The notes below the pieces were generated by a model. The model had not been told where the DNA came from, searched no databases, and saw only the letters and a list, made by a program, of their open reading frames with translations. From an uncultured beta proteobacterium (GTDB lineage: Bacteria; Pseudomonadota; Gammaproteobacteria; Burkholderiales; Burkholderiaceae_C), in NCBI GenBank assembly GCA_903948045.1, contig CAJAXU010000276.1:1-37451 (forward strand): a DNA stretch of 37,451 nt, read 5' to 3'. The translations under genes and the position numbers were made by a program. This document shows, one piece after another, positions 1 to 8,637 of the stretch; positions within the stretch are counted from its first letter, which is position 1, and each line of letters begins with the position of its first letter.

Positions 1-123
1 ATCACTGTGACACAGTCCGCTCACGCGGGTACGCACCAACACTTCATTGCGCTTGGGCTTCTCGATCTCCACGCTCTCGATGGTCATCGGCTGACCTGGG
101 CCATGAAAAACAGCGGCTTTCAA
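1..123 (-). CDS. Zinc-dependent (MDR) alcohol dehydrogenase, N-terminal part
   Basis: The window edge cuts this gene; only the first 41 codons are present. The translation starts MKAAVFHGPG and runs to GLCHSD. The C-H-S-D motif carries the catalytic zinc cysteine of medium-chain, class III-like alcohol dehydrogenases. I chose a TTG start at 123 because AGGAG lies 8 bases upstream (132-136) and the family's usual beginning M-K-A-A-V follows it. The Shine-Dalgarno sequence sits just before the stop codon of the upstream acyl-CoA dehydrogenase (138-140), so the two are almost certainly co-translated. In the operon it would oxidise an alcohol or reduce an aldehyde intermediate. The substrate is unknown. 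Confidence 0.75.
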   Translation of the reverse strand, partial: MKAAVFHGPGQPMTIESVEIEKPKRNEVLVRTRVSGLCHSD

Positions 124-137
124 TTCAATTTCTCCTG

Positions 138-1301
138 CTAGACAGTGTGTGTTTTTGGGTGGGCTGAGCCAACTTGGGTGGCCCAAACACGTTCAAGCAG
201 CATCTCGGTGGAGCCGTCCTCCAGCGTGGCCACCTGGGCACCGGCCAAATGGCGGCTCAAAGGGTAGTCGGCGCTCAAGCCGGCGGCACCGAGCGCATGC
301 AACAAATTGGCAATGTGCTTGACCGCCATGCGGGTGGCAAATATTTTGGCCTGCGCGGCCAGGGCGTCCATGGGCGCTTGAGCGTCCGCTGCGGCACAGG
401 CCTGTTCGATCAGCAACTGCGCCGCCTCGACATCAACCATGGCATCGGCGAGCACCCAACGCCAGCCCTGGTGTTCCTGCAAGGCGCGGCCAAACGTGTG
501 GCGCTGCTCGCCATAGGCGCGGGCGATGCGCAAGCTGTCCACCACCATGGCCGTCGCCATGGCCGCCACATAGGTGCGCGCCATATTGATGGAACCCATG
601 GCACGCTTGAACGCCATGCCAGGCGGATGCAGCATTTCGTCGGCGGGCACCTCATAGCCATCGAGCACAAAGCCGCCGGTACCCAATGACGCAACTGTCT
701 CGGTACGGCCGCGCTCGGTGCGATGAAAGCCCGGGCGTGACGCATCCACGACGAAAGCGGCAATACCCTTGGCACCGCTGCCTGGCTGAGTTTGCGCATA
801 CACCACCATCACCTGGGCCACCTGAGCATTGATGATCCAGGCCTTTTCCCCCTGCAATCGCCAACCCGCGCCATGGGGCGTGGCTTGCATCTGAATGGCG
901 CCAAAATCCGACCCCGCACCCGGCTCGGTCAGGCAGGTGCAACCCATTCGCTGCCCGGCCAGCAAATCGCCCAGCCAGCGCTGCGAGACCGCCGCTGGCA
1001 ACCAATTGGCCAGCGTGGAGGCGACGCCCTGTGTGTTGATCAAGGACAAGGCAAAACCAAAGTCTGCCTCGGCCAGGATCGCAGCCATGCGGCACTTCAC
1101 GCTGAACGGCAAGCCCAACCCGCCTTGCTCAACAGGCACTTGAATACCCAGCAGATTCATACGCGCCGCTTGTTGCACCCCGTCCAGTCCCATCACCCGG
1201 TCGCGCTGCCACTGTGCCGCATGTGGGCGCACCCACTCTTGTGCCAATTGCCGGGTCTGTTGCAGAACCTCTTGCGCGCGAGTTTGGGTAGCAGGGTTCA
1301 T
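138..1301 (-). CDS. Acyl-CoA dehydrogenase family flavoprotein
   Basis: A 387-residue FAD enzyme of the acyl-CoA dehydrogenase fold. The middle-domain signature C-L-T-E-P-G-A-G-S-D is clear and the C-terminal helical domain is complete. The start at 1301 is preferred over 1325: its ATG overlaps the stop of the upstream acyl-CoA synthetase as ATGA (1298-1301), and GGAG lies about 8 bases ahead. It is expected to introduce an alpha,beta double bond in the CoA thioester made by its neighbour. Near the C-terminus, where the family usually has Y-E-G-T-S-E with the catalytic base Glu, this protein reads E-D-G-S-T-E (residues 361-366). An ungapped alignment puts Asp362 at the base position. The base may lie elsewhere, as in some branched-chain members, or the chemistry may differ. 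The family is certain; the substrate is not. Confidence 0.88.
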   Translation of the reverse strand: MNPATQTRAQEVLQQTRQLAQEWVRPHAAQWQRDRVMGLDGVQQAARMNLLGIQVPVEQGGLGLPFSVKCRMAAILAEADFGFALSLINTQGVASTLANWLPAAVSQRWLGDLLAGQRMGCTCLTEPGAGSDFGAIQMQATPHGAGWRLQGEKAWIINAQVAQVMVVYAQTQPGSGAKGIAAFVVDASRPGFHRTERGRTETVASLGTGGFVLDGYEVPADEMLHPPGMAFKRAMGSINMARTYVAAMATAMVVDSLRIARAYGEQRHTFGRALQEHQGWRWVLADAMVDVEAAQLLIEQACAAADAQAPMDALAAQAKIFATRMAVKHIANLLHALGAAGLSADYPLSRHLAGAQVATLEDGSTEMLLERVWATQVGSAHPKTHTV

Positions 1302-3037
1302 GTCGGCGCTCCTGATTGAAGCCATTGGTTGAGGATTTTCTTATCCACTTTCCCCACCGCAGTGGCTGGCAGCTGCCTGACCAGCACCAGCTGAGGCACC
1401 TTGTAGGTGGAGAGCCGTTGACGGCACCAGTCTGCGAGCGCCTGCGCGCGCTCCAGATCGACGCTGCCGTCTTTCAGCTGCACATAAGCCACCGGGACCT
1501 CACCCTTGTTCGCATCGGCACGTGCCACAACACCACTGGCCAGCACTTCAGCATGCTGGCCCAACACGGTTTCAATTTCCATGGGAAAGACACTCATCCC
1601 ACTGACTTTGATCATTTCTTTGCGACGGCCGAGGTAATGCACAAAACCATGCGCGTCAACGACGCCGCTGTCCCCGGTACGAAACCAGCCCTGATGAAAG
1701 GCCTGCGCTGTGGCCTGCGGCTGGCCCCAGTAGCCTTTGAAAATGGAGGGGCTACGCACACAGAGTTCACCCGCCTCACCCGGTGGCAAGGGCTGGCAGG
1801 TGTCGAAGTCGCGCGCCATGATGGCGGTGCCTGCAACCGGAAGACCAATGAACACCGGGGTTGACTTGAGGTCAAGATCATCCTCCTGCAAGCCACGCGT
1901 GAAGGTGTCTGAGGTGTGGGTCTCTGTCAGGCCCCATGCGGATTCGACCAGGCAGGCACCCTGCAGTCGCCGCCAACGCTGACGGTCATCCAGGCTGAGT
2001 TTCTTCATGAAGGAGACCACCCGTGGATGACGCAAGCAGCTGATATCCAACGCGCTGAAAAGGGGATGCGCCATCAAGTCGTGCGCTGAGTCGACAGTCA
2101 TCACCATCGAAGTCACCCGGTACCTGGCGATGGACTGCAGCACTTCTTGGGCGTCCCAGCGTGACAGCAGCACCAGCGTCTTGCCCATGAACACCGGGAA
2201 AATCACACCCGCGTTTTCACCAGCAATCCACGACTGTAGAAAAAAGCTCAACATCACCGTGTCGGGCTCGTTCGCCACCGCCACACCACAGGTGGACGCT
2301 GCGGTGTAAATCATGTCGCGCTGGGTGTGAATGCATCCCTTGGGCAGTCCGGTGGTGCCGCCGGTGTAGTTGAGGGCAGCGATGGCATCGAGATCACGTA
2401 GGCGGGGGAACGCCCCTTGCACCGTGGCGCCACACATCAGGTCACGAAGAGACTGAACACAAGGGCTTGTTGCGTCTGCACCGACACGCTGACGCTGGTC
2501 GGGCGAAGGGCCCTGCCGCAGCCACAGCACGTCAGCCTCTGAGGTAACCCAGGTGCGGCGCATGACCACCGTCGCGGCCAGGTCCGCCAGGTGGGGCAGC
2601 AAACTGTCCCAGGTGAACATCCAGCTTGCACCGGCGTCTGTCAGTTCATGCGTCAGCTCAAATGATTTGGACAACGGGCTGACCGGCACATGCACCGCCC
2701 CCAATTTCAGCAAGGCATAAAAAACCAGCAAAAATTGGGTGCAGTTGGGCAGGAAAACGGCTACCCGGTCTCCGACTTGAACGCCTTGCTCTTGCAGCGC
2801 CCAGGCCAAGGCATCGCTGCGCTCATGCAACTGCGCATAGGTCAAGGGCGTGTCTTTAAACAGAACAGCCACCTGGTTGGGCGTGTATTGGGCCCAATGC
2901 GCGAGGTAATCGGTCAAGGGCAGCTGTCCCAAGGGATACACCGGCTCGCGCGGAAAGCCTGCGGGCCAATTCTGGGCCCACAGGGTTTGCAACTGTTGGA
3001 GCAGGGTGGCGTCGTCGGACAAATCGTTCGGCGTCAA
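1298..3037 (-). CDS. AMP-forming acyl-CoA synthetase
   Basis: A 579-residue adenylate-forming enzyme (ANL superfamily). The ATP/phosphate loop Y-T-G-G-T-T-G-L-P-K-G is at 224-234. The later W-G-L-T-E-T and W-F-R-T-G-D motifs and the C-terminal lysine motif G-K-V-D-K-K are all present, so it should be active. It activates a carboxylic acid to its CoA ester before the acyl-CoA dehydrogenase acts. The start is TTG at 3037; no ATG is available nearby, and AAAGG lies about 10 bases upstream. The stop overlaps the next start as ATGA. The sequence does not show whether the substrate is aromatic, fatty or a short hydroxy acid. Confidence 0.88.
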   Translation of the reverse strand: MTPNDLSDDATLLQQLQTLWAQNWPAGFPREPVYPLGQLPLTDYLAHWAQYTPNQVAVLFKDTPLTYAQLHERSDALAWALQEQGVQVGDRVAVFLPNCTQFLLVFYALLKLGAVHVPVSPLSKSFELTHELTDAGASWMFTWDSLLPHLADLAATVVMRRTWVTSEADVLWLRQGPSPDQRQRVGADATSPCVQSLRDLMCGATVQGAFPRLRDLDAIAALNYTGGTTGLPKGCIHTQRDMIYTAASTCGVAVANEPDTVMLSFFLQSWIAGENAGVIFPVFMGKTLVLLSRWDAQEVLQSIARYRVTSMVMTVDSAHDLMAHPLFSALDISCLRHPRVVSFMKKLSLDDRQRWRRLQGACLVESAWGLTETHTSDTFTRGLQEDDLDLKSTPVFIGLPVAGTAIMARDFDTCQPLPPGEAGELCVRSPSIFKGYWGQPQATAQAFHQGWFRTGDSGVVDAHGFVHYLGRRKEMIKVSGMSVFPMEIETVLGQHAEVLASGVVARADANKGEVPVAYVQLKDGSVDLERAQALADWCRQRLSTYKVPQLVLVRQLPATAVGKVDKKILNQWLQSGAPT

Positions 3038-3067
3038 AAGTGCCTGCCTTTCAACACGGGACCGACC

Positions 3068-4042
3068 TCAGCGCAAGCCGAGTTTTTTAACAATCACCAT
3101 CTCGGTGGCGACATCGCGGGCGATTTGTTCGGCAAACTCTTTGGGGCTTTCGCTCATGCTGATGATCGAACCGGTGCGCTTGGTTTCTTCGATCAGTGCC
3201 GTAGAGGTGGAGACCGTCATCAGTGCTTTGAACACCCGCGCAATGACATCATCGGGCGTTCCGGTTGGCATGGCAAAGCCACCCCAGGCGCCAAATGAAT
3301 AGCCTGGTGCTACGGTATCGCTGATCGTCGGCACCTCTGGAATAGGTTGCACTGATTTATTGGTCGTCACCGCCAAGGCTCGTAACTGCCCGCCTTTGAG
3401 ATGAGGCACCGCGGTACCAAGTACCATGATGCTGAAATCAATCTGTCCGCCCAAAATAGCATTGGCAGATTCGACCGCACCTTTGTAGGGGATGTGCAAG
3501 GCTTTGAAAGCCGGCAGTTTTTCTTCCAGGTACTCTACCGCCATGTGAGCGGGCGAACCAATACCCGCGGAACCATAGGTCAATTTGCCGGGACTGGCTT
3601 TGGCCGCCGCCACCAAATCTGCCATGGTCTTGTAGGGCGACTTTGAATTGACGACACAGACGTAGGGCGAATTGCTCATGCGGCTGATCAATTTGAATTC
3701 CGTCAGCAAATTAAATGACGGGTCCATCGCCTGCACAGTGACATGGCCTGAGGTGATGTAGGCCAGGGCGTGGATCTCATTAGGGTTTTGTGAAACCGCC
3801 CGGGCGCCGATCAAGGCTGCGGCCCCGGGTTTGTTGTCAATGTTAAACGGTTGCGAATAAATGTTGCCTAACTCTCTGGCCACGACGCGGGCAAACAAGT
3901 CAGGCGAGCCGCCCGCAGGATACGGGACCACCACTTTCACCGGGCGGGTCGGCCATGCCGTTTGTGCCCACAATGAACCGGGCAAGGCCGAGGCAACTGC
4001 CAAACCGCCCACCAGATGACGCCTAGAGATAAAACCGCTCAT
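3068..4042 (-). CDS. Bug/TctC-type tripartite tricarboxylate solute-binding protein
   Basis: A 324-residue periplasmic binding protein. A signal peptide with a twin arginine (S-R-R-H-L-V-G-G) ends near L-W-A-Q at about residue 26. The family hallmark W-P-x-R-P-V-K-V-V-V-P-Y-P-A-G-G follows directly. The start at 4042 has AAGGAG 6 bases upstream. Bug proteins usually bind carboxylates; many are orphans without TctA/TctB membrane partners, and none is seen here. It sits between the sulfatase and the acyl-CoA synthetase of the same operon, which suggests that it binds the pathway's substrate or an inducer. A second, diverged Bug gene accompanies the paralogous module at 32747-33742. Confidence 0.92.
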   Translation of the reverse strand: MSGFISRRHLVGGLAVASALPGSLWAQTAWPTRPVKVVVPYPAGGSPDLFARVVARELGNIYSQPFNIDNKPGAAALIGARAVSQNPNEIHALAYITSGHVTVQAMDPSFNLLTEFKLISRMSNSPYVCVVNSKSPYKTMADLVAAAKASPGKLTYGSAGIGSPAHMAVEYLEEKLPAFKALHIPYKGAVESANAILGGQIDFSIMVLGTAVPHLKGGQLRALAVTTNKSVQPIPEVPTISDTVAPGYSFGAWGGFAMPTGTPDDVIARVFKALMTVSTSTALIEETKRTGSIISMSESPKEFAEQIARDVATEMVIVKKLGLR

Positions 4043-4074
4043 GTGTGCTCCTTATAAAATGAAATCAACCAAGC

Positions 4075-6378
4075 TCAATCCCATTGCGCCATGGCCTCAG
4101 GCCGATTCGCAAAACTGTCTGGCGCTTGCGGACCGGGGATGAGGCTGACACGTTCAATCTGCCCGCCGTACCGGTACACGCCACGCCCTTCACAATCGGC
4201 ACTGACTTTTCGCCGGCGGTCCAAGCCCACGTCAAAGCCTTCGCCTACCAGCCTTAAGAAAGTGGGCGTCATGTTCAGGGTTTCTGGCGCCATGACGCCG
4301 TTGAGAACCAACTGTCCCACCCCTTCCCTTTGACCCCGGGCACTGTGCTCCAGGCGCAGATGCTGGGCCCCGGGGCTCAACCGCAGACGGCACTGCCGCT
4401 CATCACCACGCGTCCCGACAAACGATACGACCACATCCCCCGACTGAACAAAAACGCAGAGACCGCCCATGTTGTCGCCAATGGAAAATATCACGCCCTC
4501 AAATCCTGCTTGCCAGCTGAAGTGTGCTTCCAGGCAGTAATCCCGATCCGCCATTGACGGCGCAAAGTTTTGCAGGGGAATCGTCTCAACCCCGGGATAA
4601 AAATGCAAGGGCGCAGAAAACTTCTTTTCCAGAAAAGGGGGCATCGCCAGCGTTTTTCGCAAATCGCGGTTGTCCAGCGGATAGACCTGGTTGCTTTGCG
4701 CATCAAGCTCAAATTCTGCGATCAGCTGCTGCAGGATATCGGGGTGGCGTGCCGCCAAGTTATCGCACTCTGTCGGATCGACTTCAAGATTGAATAACAG
4801 CCAGTTGCTCAAGTCAATGGGCTTGCTCATGGGTTGCAGGGAGACAATTTTCCAGGGGAAAAGAATCATGCCCCGATTGCCCTCGAGTTCAAAATGCTGG
4901 CGCGTGCGTTGGGCCGGCGTGTGTGCATTCTTCAGCACGTCTAAATAGCTGCAGCCGTCCAAGCCACGCGTCGGGTGCCCATTGAAGCTCAACGGATATT
5001 TCGCACCGATCATTTCCAACACCGTGGGCAGGGTATCTGTGACATGAACCCACTGGGTCCGCACCGCGCCCGCATCTTTGACGCTCTTTGGGTGGCTCAG
5101 GATCAAGGGTACCCGAATGCCGCCGTTCATCGGGGTGCGCTTGTAAAAGCGAAACGGTGTATTCGAGCAGTTGGCCCAGCCGACCGGATAGGCCACAAAG
5201 GTGTCGGAGCCGCCCACCACACCCTGCTCAAATGCTCGCAGCGCTTTTTGCGCCATGTCCGCATCGGTTGCGCGAGCCATCCTTTTTTCCATTGTGTTGA
5301 CCGTTCCCTCCGGCCCACCGATTGAATTGGCCCCGTTATCGGATGTGAGAACAATCAAGGTGTTGTCATAAACCCCCAAGGCCTTGAGCTCGGCCACCAG
5401 ACGGCCCACCTCCTGATCAACCAGCTCAACCATCGCGGCGTAGACCTGCATGTAATGCGCCATCAGCGGCCGCATCGCCTCAGGCACATCGTCCCAACGC
5501 GGTACACCTGGGTTGGCTTGCGACAAGCGCCAGTCCGGCCCGATCAAGCCCATCGCGCGCTGGCGGGCAAAACGAAGTTCGCGCTGACGGTCCCACCCCT
5601 GGTCGTAAACACCGGCGTAACGGGCAATGGCCTCTGGCGGCGCTTGCAAAGGCACGTGGGGGGCGTTGTGCGCGAGATACAGAAAAAAAGGTTTGTCCGG
5701 CGTGCTGCTTTGATGACCGCGCAGGTATTGAATCGATCGGTCGGTCCAATCCCGCGTCGCGTAGTAGCCGGGTGCGTAGGCATCAATGCTCAAAAATTCA
5801 TTGCCGTCGATCAGGTGGTGCGGCGAGAAGAAATGGGTCTCTGAACCCAAAAAGCCATAGAACCTGTCAAAACCGCGTTGCAGTGGCCAAGCCTGGCGGT
5901 CACTGCCTGAACCGATGTGATAGTCAGCCGTGTTATGCCACTTGCCAACCCCATAGGTGGAGTAACCCAGGCCGCGCAAGAGCTCGGGCATGGTGGGTGC
6001 ATCGGCCGACATCTCACCGGCCTGGTAACCTGGATAGCCCGGATTGTTGTGGGTCAACCAACCACATCCAACCGCATGCGGATTTTTCCCGGTGAGCAAG
6101 GCCGCACGCGCGGGTGTACACATCGGGACCGTGGTGTACCCGGTGAAACGCAAGCCGGCACCGGCCAAGGCGTCAATGTGGGGCGTAGCAATCTCGCCAC
6201 CAAAACAGCCAAAATCAGAAAAGCCCAAATCATCCAGCAAGATGACCACCACATTGGGGGCGCCCTGCGGTGCCCGCGTCGCGTCCCGCCACCAGGGCTT
6301 GGAATCTTTCAGGGTTTTACCAATCGTGCCCTGATAACCCTCAGCGGGGTTGGCGGGCGACTCCCACGAATACGTCAT
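4075..6378 (-). CDS. Type I (formylglycine) sulfatase, apparently cytoplasmic
   Basis: A 767-residue arylsulfatase-family enzyme that hydrolyses sulfate esters. The formylglycine motif C-T-P-A-R starts at Cys87. The N-terminal metal pair D-D (49-50), G-K-W-H (145-148) and the D-N-G metal motif (347-349) are all intact. The last roughly 200 residues form an extra beta-rich C-terminal region. No signal peptide is visible, so it should act in the cytoplasm, unlike many secreted sulfatases. The start at 6378 overlaps the stop of the GMC gene as ATGA; an upstream alternative at 6411 is less likely. Maturation would need a formylglycine-generating enzyme, which is not in this window. Its place inside a catabolic operon suggests that a sulfated intermediate or substrate is desulfated inside the cell. 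Confidence 0.9.
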   Translation of the reverse strand: MTYSWESPANPAEGYQGTIGKTLKDSKPWWRDATRAPQGAPNVVVILLDDLGFSDFGCFGGEIATPHIDALAGAGLRFTGYTTVPMCTPARAALLTGKNPHAVGCGWLTHNNPGYPGYQAGEMSADAPTMPELLRGLGYSTYGVGKWHNTADYHIGSGSDRQAWPLQRGFDRFYGFLGSETHFFSPHHLIDGNEFLSIDAYAPGYYATRDWTDRSIQYLRGHQSSTPDKPFFLYLAHNAPHVPLQAPPEAIARYAGVYDQGWDRQRELRFARQRAMGLIGPDWRLSQANPGVPRWDDVPEAMRPLMAHYMQVYAAMVELVDQEVGRLVAELKALGVYDNTLIVLTSDNGANSIGGPEGTVNTMEKRMARATDADMAQKALRAFEQGVVGGSDTFVAYPVGWANCSNTPFRFYKRTPMNGGIRVPLILSHPKSVKDAGAVRTQWVHVTDTLPTVLEMIGAKYPLSFNGHPTRGLDGCSYLDVLKNAHTPAQRTRQHFELEGNRGMILFPWKIVSLQPMSKPIDLSNWLLFNLEVDPTECDNLAARHPDILQQLIAEFELDAQSNQVYPLDNRDLRKTLAMPPFLEKKFSAPLHFYPGVETIPLQNFAPSMADRDYCLEAHFSWQAGFEGVIFSIGDNMGGLCVFVQSGDVVVSFVGTRGDERQCRLRLSPGAQHLRLEHSARGQREGVGQLVLNGVMAPETLNMTPTFLRLVGEGFDVGLDRRRKVSADCEGRGVYRYGGQIERVSLIPGPQAPDSFANRPEAMAQWD

Positions 6379-8006
6379 GCGTTGGCCTTGAAGGGATGTT
6401 GAAGAATGCAATCGGCACCTTTTTCGCCGATGGCAATCGAGGCAGCGTTGGTGTTCGACGAGGGCATGGTCGGCATAATCGAGGAGTCAATCACCCGCAG
6501 AGCCTGTACCCCTTTGACACGCAACTGCGGGTCGACCACGGCCATGGCATCGGTGCCCATCTTGCAGGTCCCTATGGGGTGCCAAGAGGTTTGTCCACAT
6601 TGGCGGATGTAATCGAGCACCGCCGCATCGTTTTGCACATCCAGCCCGGGGCGGGTTTCGCGCCGGATCAAGCCCTGCAGCGCGGGTTGGCTCGAGACCT
6701 GCCGGGCCAGGCGAAAAGCACGCACCATGTCTTCCTGATCTTGGGGGTGATTCATATAGCGCGGATCCATCAACGGCGCTTCCAAGGCATCTGGGGAATG
6801 CGCATGCACATGGCCACGCGAACGTGGGCGCAACTGGAAGAACCCGATCGCAAAACCCGGAAAAGGATCAAGTCCGGCACCGGGGCTGCGTGTATAACGG
6901 CTGTTGGCGCTCAGGTGCGTCATTTGGATCTTGACGCTGGCGCGCGGCTCGTCGGGATGTGCCGGAACCAGCGCGTGGACCGTCGCCGACGGCGTGGCCA
7001 TCATTCCCCGGCGCGTCAGCAAATATTTGGCGCCCATCCAGGCTTGGCGAATCGGGTTAGAGACAATTTCGTTCAGGCTAATGCGCTGAGTGCATTCAAA
7101 AGTGATGCGCCCCTGCAAGTGATCACACAGGTTTTCGCCCACACCGGGCACATCAGCTTTGACCTCTACGCCCAGCTCACGCAAGCGATTGGCCTGGCCA
7201 ACGCCAGAGAGTTCCAGCAACTGCGGCGACACAATAGGCCCGGCACTGAGGATGACTTCGCGGCGGGCCAGCACTTGCAGCGCTTGGCCATCGTGCAGGT
7301 AGCGAATCCCCACCGCCCGCGTGCCCTCCCACATCACCGATGTGGCCTGAGCCTGCACTTGCAGGGTGAGCTGAGGCGGGGTAAACCGGTCCAGATACGC
7401 TCGCGCCGTGCTGCTGCGCTGCCCCCGATGGGTGGACAACTGCAAATAGCCCACACCCTCGTACTGGGCACCGTTGTAGTCAGGGTTGGCGGCAATGCCG
7501 GCCTGCAAACAGCCCGCATGAAACGCATCTCCCAGGGGCTGCGGGTCATCTGCCAACGACGTGACCTGGATCGGGCCCTGCCGGCCACGGTAGGCGGCGT
7601 CTCCCATGGGCGCGGATTCGAGTTTCTTGAAGTAAGGCAACAAATCCTGATAGCCCCAGCCGGTGCATCCCAGGTCACGCCAATGGTTGTATTCACGTGG
7701 GTCGCCGCGCACATAAATCATGCCGTTGATCGAACTCGAGCCCCCAGGCATCTTGCCGCGTGGCCAATACACCTTCTGGTTGTTGACCTGCACTTGCGGC
7801 TCGGTAAAGAACGGCCACACATACTTGGGGTTTTGCAGCAGTCGGCCAATGCCCAATGGGGTTCGCACCCAAAAGTCATTGTGATGCGCGCCGCCGGCCT
7901 CGAGCAGCAACACGCTGGTGTCAGGCTGTTGCGCCAACCGGTGTGCCAGCGCCGCACCCGAAGAGCCGGCCCCGACCACCACATAGTCGTAGGTGGGCGT
8001 ACTCAA
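6375..8006 (-). CDS. GMC-family FAD alcohol oxidase/dehydrogenase (module 1)
   Basis: A 543-residue glucose-methanol-choline oxidoreductase. The FAD-binding G-A-G-S-S-G is at 12-17, the GMC signature beginning P-R-G-K-M-P-G-G-S-S-S at about 82-92, and the second signature G-P-I-V-S-P-Q-L-L-E-L-S-G-V-G later. The catalytic pair is His476 (S-W-H-P-I-G-T-C) and Asn520, 44 residues apart as in choline oxidase relatives. I chose the TTG at 8006: it overlaps the upstream stop as TTGA, with GGAG about 8 bases ahead. A GTG at 8024 is possible. It should oxidise a primary alcohol to an aldehyde, using FAD and either O2 or an electron carrier. A paralogue lies at 29911-31536 next to a paralogous ThDP pair. 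Confidence 0.92.
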   Translation of the reverse strand: MSTPTYDYVVVGAGSSGAALAHRLAQQPDTSVLLLEAGGAHHNDFWVRTPLGIGRLLQNPKYVWPFFTEPQVQVNNQKVYWPRGKMPGGSSSINGMIYVRGDPREYNHWRDLGCTGWGYQDLLPYFKKLESAPMGDAAYRGRQGPIQVTSLADDPQPLGDAFHAGCLQAGIAANPDYNGAQYEGVGYLQLSTHRGQRSSTARAYLDRFTPPQLTLQVQAQATSVMWEGTRAVGIRYLHDGQALQVLARREVILSAGPIVSPQLLELSGVGQANRLRELGVEVKADVPGVGENLCDHLQGRITFECTQRISLNEIVSNPIRQAWMGAKYLLTRRGMMATPSATVHALVPAHPDEPRASVKIQMTHLSANSRYTRSPGAGLDPFPGFAIGFFQLRPRSRGHVHAHSPDALEAPLMDPRYMNHPQDQEDMVRAFRLARQVSSQPALQGLIRRETRPGLDVQNDAAVLDYIRQCGQTSWHPIGTCKMGTDAMAVVDPQLRVKGVQALRVIDSSIMPTMPSSNTNAASIAIGEKGADCILQHPFKANA

Positions 8007-8632
8007 GCCGTGGTCTCCAGCCACCTTTGCAACGCGGCCAGTTCCTGGCCCATCCGTGAAAATTGCAAGTCAGGCATCTCTGGCAATTCAAAACCTGGGC
8101 CGGTGCGCGGTGGCACCTGCTCCACCATCAGCTCGACAAAGGTCGGGCCAGGCTGGCTTAGCAATTCAGGAAAACGCCTGGCCCAGGTCTCGGCGCTGTC
8201 GATCACTTCGGTATACGCGTACCCCGCTTCTTTCGCCAAGCCCGCGAAAGACAAGGTGGGTTGCAAGGTCGCCAGGTTGCCCAGCCCTGAGAACTGGGTG
8301 CCGTTGCGAATCACCACATGCAAAAAGTGCGCCGGTCGCGCCGTGGCCACTGTGACCAGCCCGCCGAGCTCAAGCAGCAGACTCGCATCACCATCGACCA
8401 CCACCACGGCCCGCTCCGGCATGGCCAGTGCCAAACCCAATCCCAGACCGGCAGCGCCACCCATCAGGGGCACCGAGCTGATCCGTCCAGGCGGTCGCCG
8501 GCTGGCATCCCCGCCCGCCGCTTCCAGTTCAATACGGTCAAAGGCGAACATGGCGCCCATGGTGGCCACCAGCAAAGAGTTGGCAGGGCGCTGCTGAGCG
8601 ACCACAGCACAGGCTTGAATTAAGTTCATCAT
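8003..8632 (-). CDS. ThDP-dependent decarboxylase/lyase, beta (PP-domain) subunit (module 1)
   Basis: A 209-residue protein matching the C-terminal pyrophosphate-binding domain of thiamine-diphosphate enzymes, in the style of sulfopyruvate decarboxylase ComE and phosphonopyruvate decarboxylases. The Mg-ThDP motif is G-D-A-S-L-L-L at 81-87 with Asn110 (R-N-G-T-Q) 28 residues after Asp82. The usual third residue Gly of G-D-G is Ala here. S-V-P-L-M-G-G-A-A-G-L-G-L-G precedes it. The start at 8632 has GGAG about 9 bases upstream and lies 5 bases from the alpha-subunit stop. The two subunits together would make one complete active site. The reaction is probably decarboxylation of a 2-oxo acid or an acyloin-type cleavage; the substrate is unknown. 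Confidence 0.87.
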   Translation of the reverse strand: MMNLIQACAVVAQQRPANSLLVATMGAMFAFDRIELEAAGGDASRRPPGRISSVPLMGGAAGLGLGLALAMPERAVVVVDGDASLLLELGGLVTVATARPAHFLHVVIRNGTQFSGLGNLATLQPTLSFAGLAKEAGYAYTEVIDSAETWARRFPELLSQPGPTFVELMVEQVPPRTGPGFELPEMPDLQFSRMGQELAALQRWLETTA

Positions 8633-8637
8633 GTGCT

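Noticed and set aside
6270-8597. A 775-codon open frame on the plus strand over the GMC and ThDP genes
   Set aside because: It lies antisense to two genes with intact motifs and shows no recognisable domain; it is rich in Arg, His and Gly as expected for a shadow frame in GC-rich DNA.
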